NCBI GenBank assembly: GCA_903904515.1
Contig: CAIVCR010000044.1
Coordinates: forward strand, 1 to 51,497
Direction of reading: 5' to 3'
Length of the DNA stretch: 51,497 nucleotides
Source: an uncultured Bacteroidia bacterium
GTDB taxonomy: Bacteria; Bacteroidota; Bacteroidia; Bacteroidales; Prolixibacteraceae
Part shown: one piece after another, positions 8,947 to 16,738 of the stretch
Position numbering within the stretch: the stretch's first letter is position 1
How the letters are laid out: every line of letters starts with the position of its first letter
Notes under the pieces: model-generated
The model's input: the letters and a program-made list of their open reading frames with translations, nothing else
Told to the model about the DNA's origin: nothing
Databases searched by the model: none
Made by a program: the position numbers and the translations under genes

Positions 8947-10164
8947 ATGATTCCTGATATTCTCAAAATACGTAAAGATTTTCCGATTCTTGACCAAAAA
9001 GTCAACGGTAAGCCTTTGATCTATCTCGACAATGCTGCGACAAGTCAGCGTCCGCAGCAGGTGATCGACCGGATCAATGAATTTTCGCTTAGGATAAACG
9101 GGAATATCCACCGTGCCACTCACTTCTTTGCCAATAAGACAACTGAGGCGTATGAAAATGCGAGGGAAACGCTCCGCAGCTTTTTGAATGCTGAAGAAAC
9201 AGCTGAAATAATCTTCACCCATGGTGCAACAGAGTCGATAAATCTGGTGGCTCACTCCTTCGGTGATCTGTTTATCCATCGGGGTGATGAGGTGATCGTA
9301 ACCGAGATGGAGCACCATGCCAATATTGTGCCCTGGCAGATGATGTGCGAGCGTCGGGGAGCTAAACTAAGGGTTCTCCCTTTCGGTGATGACGGTGTTT
9401 TGCAACTGGGTCTGCTGGATGAGCTTCTCAATGAAAAAACGAGGATTGTAGCAGTGGCTCACGTATCCAATGTGTTGGGTACTGTGAATCCGATCGCGGA
9501 AATAATCTCGAAAGCTCATCTTAAAAATATCCCGGTTTTAATCGATGGCGCGCAGGGAGCTCCCCATTTTAAAACTGATGTTCAGGAACTTGATTGTGAT
9601 TTTTATGTTTTTTCGGGACATAAAATGTATGGTCCGACAGGAATCGGGGTGCTTTATGGAAAACGAAAATGGCTCGATCAGATGCCTCCATTTTTTGGAG
9701 GTGGTGAGATGATCGACCGGGTAACCATGCAGAAAACAACCTATAACGAAATTCCCTATAAATTTGAGGCCGGGACACCCCATTATGTAGGGGCAATCGG
9801 TTTGGCAGCAGCGGTAGATTACCTGAATAATCCGGAACTTTCATTGATTAATCACTATGAAAATGATCTGCTTTCGCAGGCCACGCTCAGATTAAAACAG
9901 ATTGAGGGGTTAAAAATTTACGGAGAGGCCCCTGAGAAAGCGGGTGTTCTGAGCTTTAACATCGAAGGTATACATCCGTTTGATCTGGGTACTTTACTCG
10001 ATCAGATGGGGATTGCCGTCAGAACCGGCAGGTTATGTGCCGATCCTGTAATGGATCATTATGGTGTTGAGAATATGGTTCGCGCTTCATTTGCTTTCTA
10101 CAATACAGCCGAGGAGATTGAAACCTTTTATAAAGCGTTGATCCGCTTAAAGGCGATGTTTTAA
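8947..10164 (+). CDS. sufS: Cysteine desulfurase SufS
   Basis: 405 residues from the ATG at 8947; an upstream TTG at 8929 is in frame but less likely. SufS is a PLP enzyme that removes sulfur from cysteine and passes it to SufE. Landmarks are YLDNAATSQRP, the cofactor region EHHANIVPW, the Schiff-base Lys226 in FSGHKMYGPTGIG and the persulfide-carrying Cys364 in RTGRLCADPVM. Both positions have the same numbers as in the E. coli enzyme. The partner sufE is 42 nt downstream. Group II desulfurase, full length. Confidence 0.97.
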   Translation: MIPDILKIRKDFPILDQKVNGKPLIYLDNAATSQRPQQVIDRINEFSLRINGNIHRATHFFANKTTEAYENARETLRSFLNAEETAEIIFTHGATESINLVAHSFGDLFIHRGDEVIVTEMEHHANIVPWQMMCERRGAKLRVLPFGDDGVLQLGLLDELLNEKTRIVAVAHVSNVLGTVNPIAEIISKAHLKNIPVLIDGAQGAPHFKTDVQELDCDFYVFSGHKMYGPTGIGVLYGKRKWLDQMPPFFGGGEMIDRVTMQKTTYNEIPYKFEAGTPHYVGAIGLAAAVDYLNNPELSLINHYENDLLSQATLRLKQIEGLKIYGEAPEKAGVLSFNIEGIHPFDLGTLLDQMGIAVRTGRLCADPVMDHYGVENMVRASFAFYNTAEEIETFYKALIRLKAMF

Positions 10165-10206
10165 AAACACTACTTTAAAATAGTTAATAACTGAGAGAAT
10201 CATCAA

Positions 10207-10638
10207 ATGACGATAGAGGAAATACAACAGCAGATTATCGAAGACTTTTCGGGATTTGAGGATTGGATGGATAAATATGGTTTATTGATCGACCTGGGTA
10301 ATGAACTTACCCCTATTGATCCAAAATACAAAGTTGAGAGTAACCTGATTCGGGGATGTCAGTCTAGGGTTTGGCTTCATCAGGAATTTACAGAGGGAAA
10401 AATCATCTTTGAAGCCGAAAGTGATGCGCTAATTGTCAAAGGATTAGTTGCATTATTGCTAAAAATCTATTCCAATCGTACACCGCACGAGATACTGACC
10501 TCAGAACCCCGCTTTATCGATGAGATCGGGTTAAGACAACACCTCTCACCTACCCGTTCAAACGGACTTTTGGCCATGGTGAAGCAGATGAAACTTTATG
10601 CATTGGCATACGAGAAAATTTCACAAAAAAACAACTAA
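10207..10638 (+). CDS. sufE: Sulfur acceptor protein SufE
   Basis: 143 residues. SufE receives the persulfide from SufS and delivers sulfur to SufB. The motif NLIRGCQSRVWLH contains the active-site Cys, and the sequence around LTSEPRFIDEIGLRQHLSPTRSNGLLAM is typical in its parts (for example LRQHLSPTRSNGL). Length matches the family. It ends 1 nt before the next gene. Confidence 0.96.
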   Translation: MTIEEIQQQIIEDFSGFEDWMDKYGLLIDLGNELTPIDPKYKVESNLIRGCQSRVWLHQEFTEGKIIFEAESDALIVKGLVALLLKIYSNRTPHEILTSEPRFIDEIGLRQHLSPTRSNGLLAMVKQMKLYALAYEKISQKNN

Positions 10639-10639
10639 G

Positions 10640-10942
10640 ATGGATCCGCGTATAGATTTAATAATAGAAAACCTCAAAGAGGTGTTTGACCCCGAAATTC
10701 CGGTCAATGTTTATGACTTAGGACTGATATATAGTGTTGACATGGAAGGCGATGAGGCCAATATTCTGATGACGCTAACTGCTCCCGGATGTCCTGCCGC
10801 CGATATGATTCTGGCCGATGTTGAATACATGTCGAAAAAGGTGGAAGGGGTGGAAACAGTAAAGGTCGAGATCACCTTTGAACCTGCCTGGGATAAGTCG
10901 ATGATGTCTGAAGAGGCAAGGCTTGAGCTGGGATTTATGTAG
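10640..10942 (+). CDS. SUF-associated DUF59/MIP18-family protein (SufT-like)
   Basis: 100 residues from the ATG at 10640; the frame is open upstream but overlaps sufE. It matches the MIP18/DUF59 family used in Fe-S cluster maturation: LKEVFDPEIPVNVYDLGLIY, the conserved Cys in LTAPGCPAADMI, and the C-terminal FEPAWDKSMMSEEARLELGF split as PAWDKSMMSEEARLELG. Proteins of this kind are commonly encoded at the end of suf operons and assist cluster transfer to clients. It follows sufE with a 1-nt gap, so translation is probably coupled. Confidence 0.92.
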   Translation: MDPRIDLIIENLKEVFDPEIPVNVYDLGLIYSVDMEGDEANILMTLTAPGCPAADMILADVEYMSKKVEGVETVKVEITFEPAWDKSMMSEEARLELGFM

Positions 10943-11038
10943 AATCATTGCCTGAGGTATCAATTATTCTGTGCAGGATCAGAGATTGAAGATATTATAT
11001 TGCTTAATTTTAGTAACTCATGAAAGCAGACCTTGCGG

Positions 11039-11128
11039 AAAGATTGCTTCGTCGCTCAGTAAGTCAGTCATTGTAAGGAGGTACAGCCTGCTCCGCTAGC
11101 GCAGCGTATCGGGGACGAAGCAATCTTT
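11039..11128. repeat. REP-like palindromic element
   Basis: A perfect 15-bp inverted repeat, AAAGATTGCTTCGTC at 11039-11053 and its complement at 11114-11128, encloses a 60-bp GC-richer centre. It resembles dispersed palindromes of the GAAGCAATCT type known from many bacterial genomes. It sits between the suf operon and queG and could act as a terminator or mRNA-stabilising fold. Confidence 0.75.
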
Positions 11129-11168
11129 ACGACATTATATTATTGTTATAATCTAATTTTATTATCCG

Positions 11169-12101
11169 ATGCTCCTCCCTGTCGCAAATCATAGCCTTCT
11201 GATCAAGCAAAAGGCGCTGGAGCTTGGTTTTGCAGAGTGCGGCATTTCCAAAGTGCGACCCCTTGAGGAGGAGCGGGAACCGCTGCAGAAATGGCTTTCG
11301 GAAAATATGAACGGCAATATGGGATATATGGCCAACCATTTTGAAAAACGGCTGGACCCCGGGAAAATTGAAGAGGGGGCTAAATCAGTCGTTTCAGTGC
11401 TGATCAACTACTTTCCATCCCAAAGACAAACCGATCCCGATGCACCTGTAATTTCAAAATATGCCTATGGAAGGGACTACCACTTTGTCGTAAAAGAGAA
11501 GCTAGACGAACTTTTAACATACATTAAATCAGAGATTTCCCCATGTAGTGGGAGAGCCTTTGTGGACTCGGCGCCGGTTATGGAGCGGTCTCTGGCTAAA
11601 GCCGCAGGGCTGGGATGGATTGGAAAGCACTCCCTGCTGATCAATAAATATTTCGGATCCTATGTATTTATTGGCGAATTGATTATTGACCTGGATCTGA
11701 GTTATGATAGCCCTTTCACGAGCGATCATTGCGGAACCTGCACACGCTGTATTGATGCCTGTCCAACCCAGGCCATCGTTGCTGATCGTGTGGTAGACGC
11801 CCGAAAATGTATTGCTTATCATACCATCGAAAATAAAGAGGAGGCTCCTGAGCCGATCCGCTCAAAATTAGAAAACCGCATTTTTGGATGCGACATTTGT
11901 CAGGATGTATGTCCATGGAACAAAGTGATCGTTCCAAACCAAAGTCACGACTTTCAACCGATCGAAGGGCTATTGGAAATGGGTAAAAACGACTGGATTG
12001 AATTAAAACCCGATACTTATAAAAGAAGATTTTCCAGTACCGCCTTTGAACGGGCTGGCTATAAACGGCTTATGCGAAATATCAGTTATCTCAACGGTTA
12101 G
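11169..12101 (+). CDS. queG: Epoxyqueuosine reductase QueG
   Basis: 310 residues. QueG reduces epoxyqueuosine to queuosine in tRNA, using cobalamin and two [4Fe-4S] clusters. The cluster motifs are CGTCTRCIDACPTQAI (from about residue 188) and CDICQDVCPWN (from about 241). The N-terminal region has GFAECGISKV, and the central part has the family motif GRAFVDSAPVMERSLAKAAG, followed by GWIGKHSLLIN. It is shorter than the E. coli enzyme because it lacks the C-terminal HEAT-like part, which is usual for many bacteria. It stands alone after the REP-like element. Confidence 0.96.
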   Translation: MLLPVANHSLLIKQKALELGFAECGISKVRPLEEEREPLQKWLSENMNGNMGYMANHFEKRLDPGKIEEGAKSVVSVLINYFPSQRQTDPDAPVISKYAYGRDYHFVVKEKLDELLTYIKSEISPCSGRAFVDSAPVMERSLAKAAGLGWIGKHSLLINKYFGSYVFIGELIIDLDLSYDSPFTSDHCGTCTRCIDACPTQAIVADRVVDARKCIAYHTIENKEEAPEPIRSKLENRIFGCDICQDVCPWNKVIVPNQSHDFQPIEGLLEMGKNDWIELKPDTYKRRFSSTAFERAGYKRLMRNISYLNG

Positions 12102-12199
12102 TGCTGAATATCTGTTTATTATTCTATTTTAATCCGGCTTCAGCCAAAACCCAAAAAAAATTCTCAAAAATTAGTATCTTTATTCCCTAAAGGGGAGAT

Positions 12200-13195
12200 A
12201 TGATCCAATTCAGAACTGAAGTTGAATTACCTGAATTCAAAAAAAAGGTGAGCTATCGTCATCACTCATTGATGATGGGTTCATGTTTTGCAGAAAATAT
12301 CGGTATTTATCTCCAGGAACGATGTCTCCCTATCGTAATAAATCCTTTTGGAATTCTCTACAACCCATTTTCAGTTGCCAATTGCCTGGAGATGTTAATG
12401 ACCGGTAAAATTTTTACCGAAGATGACCTGTTCCATTCGAATGGTCTGTTTCACAGTTTTTCACACCACAGCCGCTTTTCCGGTCCTGATTCAGGCAAAG
12501 TACTGGAAAGGATCAATATGCTGGCTTCCGAAGCCGCCACCCGGCTAAATAGCGCCAGTCACCTTTTTATCACCTTTGGAACCTCCTGGGTGTTTGAGCA
12601 CAAACAAAGTGGTCATGTGGTATCCAATTGTCATAAGCTACCGGCCACTCTATTTAACCATAATCGACTTTCTGTAAAACAGGTAACAGATACCTGGATT
12701 CCGTTAATTGAAAATATTAAAAGGATTAATCCGGATTTGCATGTTGTTTTTACGGTCAGTCCGATCAGGCATTTAAAAGACGGAGCGCATGAGAATCAGC
12801 TGAGTAAATCGACATTGCTACTTGCCATAGAAGGGTTGATTTCAACATTTGGAAATGAGCTGATCTCCTATTTCCCTTCGTATGAAATTATCCTCGATGA
12901 ACTGCGTGATTACAGGTTTTATGGGGCTGATATGACCCATTTAAGCGAATTATCGATCGAATTTATCCGGGAGAAATTTATAGAAACCATTCTGGAGCAG
13001 GAAGCAGGGTTGATATCTAATGAGGCAGGCAAATTACTCCAGGCTCTTCAACACAAGCCATTTAATCCATATGAGGAGGCCTACAAGTCCTTCCTCAAAA
13101 CTCAGTTTGCGAAGTTGGAACAACTGCAAAATAAATATCCCAATGTTGACTTTCAAAAACTATATGGAAAGTTTCATGAAAAAATAATAAATTAA
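12200..13195 (+). CDS. GSCFA-domain protein
   Basis: 331 residues. The hallmark motif GSCFAENIG (about 28-36) that gives the GSCFA family its name is present, followed by INPFGILYNPFSV and LFITFGTSWVFEH. The family belongs to the SGNH/GDSL-like hydrolase group and is common in Bacteroidota, but its substrate is not established. No signal peptide is seen, so it is probably cytoplasmic. An AGGGGAG stretch at 12191-12197, just before the ATG, looks like a true Shine-Dalgarno sequence, unusual in this phylum, and supports the start. Confidence 0.9.
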   Translation: MIQFRTEVELPEFKKKVSYRHHSLMMGSCFAENIGIYLQERCLPIVINPFGILYNPFSVANCLEMLMTGKIFTEDDLFHSNGLFHSFSHHSRFSGPDSGKVLERINMLASEAATRLNSASHLFITFGTSWVFEHKQSGHVVSNCHKLPATLFNHNRLSVKQVTDTWIPLIENIKRINPDLHVVFTVSPIRHLKDGAHENQLSKSTLLLAIEGLISTFGNELISYFPSYEIILDELRDYRFYGADMTHLSELSIEFIREKFIETILEQEAGLISNEAGKLLQALQHKPFNPYEEAYKSFLKTQFAKLEQLQNKYPNVDFQKLYGKFHEKIIN

Positions 13196-13296
13196 ATTTT
13201 CAGTTAACAAAACGTTTGCCTATTTTTAGCGATGACAGTTTCATCCCCAATGGGAAGCATGTCATCCAAAACAGAGTAAAATTAAAACACGTTTGT

Positions 13297-15243
13297 ATGA
13301 GCTACCTAAAATTCGATAAAGAGGAACTTGTAAATCTGGAATACTCCTTACAACGCGAATTTCTGCGCACAAACCGTTCAGGTGCTTATTCCTCCTCTAC
13401 GCTTGCCGGATGCAATACCCGGAAATATCACGGGATGCTGATTGTTCAACTCGATGAGCTTGACGGAGGGAAGCATGTGCTGCTCTCGTCTCTGGATGAG
13501 ACTATCATTCAGCATGATACGCAATTTAATCTGGGAATTCATAAATATCCCGGCGAATTTTATGAGCCCAAAGGGCATAAGTATATCCGGAATTTTGAGA
13601 TTGATACCATTCCCAAGGTGACCTATCGGGTAGGAGGAGTAATTCTGACCAAAACCCGGCTTCTTGTAGAGGATAAAAATCAGGTTATTGTAAAATATAC
13701 CCTCGAGGAGGCCAACAGCCCGACCACACTAAGATTCAAACCTTTTCTCGCATTTCGAAATGCGCACTCACTTACCCGTGCCAATATGGTAGCCAATACC
13801 AAATATTCAAAAGTGAAGAACGGGATTAAGATGAAACTTTATGAAGCATATCCGGAGTTGTTTATGCAATTCTCGAAAGATCCTGACTTTGTCCCTGTCC
13901 CGGATTGGTCCCGAAATATTGAGTACATGAAAGAGCAGTCGAGAGGATATGACTACCAGGAGGATCTTTTTGTTCCGGGCTATTTTGAAGTTTCCATAAA
14001 GAAAGGGGAGTCTGTGTTCTTCTCTGCCTCAACAGAGGTTTGTGATCCTGCAGAGTTAAAGAAACAGTATAAAATTGAAAAAGAGAGGCGTCTGCCGCGC
14101 GATAGTTTCTATAATTGTCTTATCAATGCAGCGCAGCAATTCCGGTGCAACAGGAAAGATGGTAAAGATCTGATTGCCGGATACCCGTGGTACGAATCGA
14201 TTCCCCGGCAGACATTTCTGGCGTTGCCCGGACTATTTTTAAGCCAGTCGGATCCGGCCACCTATGAAGAGATTTTAACAACCAATCTGAGTCGTCTCAA
14301 AGATGGACTTTTACCAAAATATATCGGTGTGGCATGCGATTACGATGCCGCCGATGCTCCCCTTTTCGCGTTTCAGACTATTCAGGAGTTAAAGCCCTAC
14401 AAAGAGAAGAAGGAACTTTGGAAAAGTTATGGCACTGCGATGAAGGAGATTCTTTCGAATTATAAGAAAGGAACCCGGTTCAATATTCACATGGAACCCA
14501 ATGGGCTGATCCATGCCAAACAGGACGGGGTAGCCTTAACCTGGATGGATGCCTACATTGATGGAAGGCCCGTAACGCAGCGTGGTGGCTTTGCTGTCGA
14601 GATTAATTCGGCCTGGTATAATGCTGTCTGCATAGCCCTTGAACTTGCTGAAGCAGCTAAAGATAAGGCATTTATCAGTGAATGGTCATCGTTTCCTGAA
14701 TTAATTGCCAAATCGTTCCTCGAAACTTTCTGGAGTGATGACCAGGGGTACCTTGCCGATTTTGTAGACGGGAATTATACAGACTGGTCAGTAAGGCCAA
14801 ATATGATATTTGCGGCAGGATTAAGCTATTCTCCATTATCACGTGACCAAAAGAAGCTGATAATCAGCAAAATTAGAAACGAATTGCTTACACCACGGGG
14901 ACTAAGATCACTTGCCCCTAATGACCTCCAGTACAAGGGGTCATGTATCGGAAATCCGGATAAGCGGTCAGCAGCCTTTCATATGGGGAGTGCATACCCG
15001 TTTCTGATCTACCCTTTTGTTAAAACCTATCTCGAGATTCATAAGGCAGGCGGTTTATCGTTCGTCAAACAAATCATGGCTGGGTTTGAGGAAGAGATGT
15101 CGGAACATTGTGTCGGAACTCTTTCGGAACTCTATGAGGGGAATCCTCCTTATTCTGCCAGAGGTGCCATTTCACAAGCCTGGAATGTAGGCGGCGTACT
15201 CAGTGCGATGTCTGTTCCCGAGAAATTTGGAGAGACACCATAG
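13297..15243 (+). CDS. Glycogen debranching enzyme (GDE_N/GDE_C type)
   Basis: 648 residues from the ATG at 13297; the frame continues to a TTG at 13216, but MSYLKFDKEELVNLEYSLQR is the typical family start. Debranching enzymes of this type remove alpha-1,6 branches from glycogen in the cytoplasm. The N-terminal GDE_N domain has REFLRTNRSGAYSSSTLAG and NTRKYHGMLI. The C-terminal (alpha/alpha)6-barrel domain has AGYPWYESIPRQTFLALPG, TWMDAYIDGRPVTQRGG, EINSAWYNAV and, at the end, a normal glycan-binding groove region. The family usually has WGRDTFI at the first site; here it reads IPRQTFL with Gln305 in place of Asp, while Asp418 of TWMD is kept. It heads the glycogen gene set. Confidence 0.9.
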   Translation: MSYLKFDKEELVNLEYSLQREFLRTNRSGAYSSSTLAGCNTRKYHGMLIVQLDELDGGKHVLLSSLDETIIQHDTQFNLGIHKYPGEFYEPKGHKYIRNFEIDTIPKVTYRVGGVILTKTRLLVEDKNQVIVKYTLEEANSPTTLRFKPFLAFRNAHSLTRANMVANTKYSKVKNGIKMKLYEAYPELFMQFSKDPDFVPVPDWSRNIEYMKEQSRGYDYQEDLFVPGYFEVSIKKGESVFFSASTEVCDPAELKKQYKIEKERRLPRDSFYNCLINAAQQFRCNRKDGKDLIAGYPWYESIPRQTFLALPGLFLSQSDPATYEEILTTNLSRLKDGLLPKYIGVACDYDAADAPLFAFQTIQELKPYKEKKELWKSYGTAMKEILSNYKKGTRFNIHMEPNGLIHAKQDGVALTWMDAYIDGRPVTQRGGFAVEINSAWYNAVCIALELAEAAKDKAFISEWSSFPELIAKSFLETFWSDDQGYLADFVDGNYTDWSVRPNMIFAAGLSYSPLSRDQKKLIISKIRNELLTPRGLRSLAPNDLQYKGSCIGNPDKRSAAFHMGSAYPFLIYPFVKTYLEIHKAGGLSFVKQIMAGFEEEMSEHCVGTLSELYEGNPPYSARGAISQAWNVGGVLSAMSVPEKFGETP

Positions 15244-15419
15244 GTTATTGTCATTTCATTTGCAGATGTAACAACAGAATGATTACTATAAAAATAAGAA
15301 TATTACTCAACTCAGCTATCTAAGGATGTAACTTTTATGAGGCAATTTTCTGTTAAAAGGATGAAAGTCGAAAAGGGTTCCATCCCGCACATGTTGGATA
15401 AAAAACAAATTATTATCAC

Positions 15420-16733
15420 ATGAAAGTTTTAATGTTTGGATGGGAGTTCCCCCCGCACATTAGCGGGGGTCTCGGGACAGCCAGTTACGGATTAACGAAG
15501 GGACTAGCGCAATTAGATGATGTTGAGGTGCTTTTTGTCGTACCCAAAGCTTATGGGGACGAAGATAATTCAGCAGTCAAGAAAATAATCGGGGCCAGCG
15601 ATGTCTCGATTTCGCAGAAAAAAATCCGTTTCAGCAATACAGAACATCAGTTTACCTCCCTGGAGGTTGAATCGAACCTTTTACCTTATTCAACTCCTGA
15701 AGAGTTTTGGAAGTTAACAGAACAACGCGTAACCGCTCAGACACGTTTTATCCAGACTGACTCAGAGGGTAAGCTCCCCTTCACGGGGAAATACGGAGCC
15801 AACCTGCTTGAGGAGATTGCCAATTATGCCATCGTAGCGGAGTATATCGGCCGGGAATACGATTTTGATGTGATCCATGCCCACGACTGGCTTGCCTACC
15901 CTGCTGGAATCGCAGCCAAAAAGGTGAGCGGTAAACCACTTGTCATTCATGTCCATGCCACCGATTTCGACCGTAGTGGCGGGAGCGTAAACCCGAAGGT
16001 TTATTCCATGGAGCGGGAGGGGATGGAGATTGCAGATCAGATTATTACGGTAAGTAACCTTACCAGGAATATTGTGATTGAAAAATATGGAATAGATCCT
16101 GCCAAAATAACTACCGTCTACAATGCGGTGGAACCTGTCGAAAAACCCGAAAACAAAGGTTTTTCCAAAGGTATTAACGAAAAAATTGTCACCTTCCTTG
16201 GACGGATAACCATGCAGAAGGGACCGGAATATTTCGTTGAAGCTGCCTATCAGGTATTGCGACGTACAGACAATGTCCGTTTCGTAATGGCGGGAAGCGG
16301 AGATATGATGGAAAAAATGATCCGACGGGCAGCCCGCCTGGGTATTGCCGACCGGTTCCATTTTACCGGATTCCTCCATGGAGATGATGTATTCGATATG
16401 TTCCGCATGAGCGATGTCTACGTTATGCCTTCAGTTTCTGAACCTTTTGGAATCTCACCCCTCGAAGCGATGATGTCTGATGTTCCCACCATTATTTCAA
16501 AACAATCGGGTGTGGCAGAGATCCTTACACACGCAATAAAGGTTGATTTCTGGGATATCAACGCCATGGCTGATGCGATCTATGGTATCCTGAAATATCC
16601 GGCACTTTCAGCAATGTTCAAAAAATATGGAAAAGAAGAGGTGGATAATCTGCAGTGGAAACAGTCTGCAGAACATGTCCATCAAGTCTATTTATCCGCT
16701 TTATCCAGTTCAAAATCTACCCTTAAAATTTAA
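15420..16733 (+). CDS. Glycogen synthase-like glycosyltransferase (GT4/GT5 type)
   Basis: 437 residues. A GT-B fold glycosyltransferase expected to extend alpha-1,4-glucan from a nucleotide sugar in the cytoplasm. The N-terminal half has MFGWEFPPHISGGLGTASYG, including the glycine-rich loop, and VIHAHDWLAYPAG. The C-terminal half has VTFLGRITMQKGPEYFVEA and the E-x7-E motif SEPFGISPLEAM. The preceding gene is a debranching enzyme and the next, 5 nt away, is a GH57 protein. This trio is a conserved Bacteroidota glycogen cluster, which is the basis for the substrate call. Sequence alone would not exclude another glucan. Confidence 0.87.
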   Translation: MKVLMFGWEFPPHISGGLGTASYGLTKGLAQLDDVEVLFVVPKAYGDEDNSAVKKIIGASDVSISQKKIRFSNTEHQFTSLEVESNLLPYSTPEEFWKLTEQRVTAQTRFIQTDSEGKLPFTGKYGANLLEEIANYAIVAEYIGREYDFDVIHAHDWLAYPAGIAAKKVSGKPLVIHVHATDFDRSGGSVNPKVYSMEREGMEIADQIITVSNLTRNIVIEKYGIDPAKITTVYNAVEPVEKPENKGFSKGINEKIVTFLGRITMQKGPEYFVEAAYQVLRRTDNVRFVMAGSGDMMEKMIRRAARLGIADRFHFTGFLHGDDVFDMFRMSDVYVMPSVSEPFGISPLEAMMSDVPTIISKQSGVAEILTHAIKVDFWDINAMADAIYGILKYPALSAMFKKYGKEEVDNLQWKQSAEHVHQVYLSALSSSKSTLKI

Positions 16734-16738
16734 GAGAT

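Noticed and set aside
13216..13296. Longer start for the debranching enzyme at a TTG
   Set aside because: The extra 27 residues do not resemble the family, while the ATG at 13297 gives the usual N-terminus; a weak promoter-like TATTTTTA lies inside the extension.
15244..15419. Possible small gene before the glycogen synthase
   Set aside because: Only short frames without start context; nothing recognisable.
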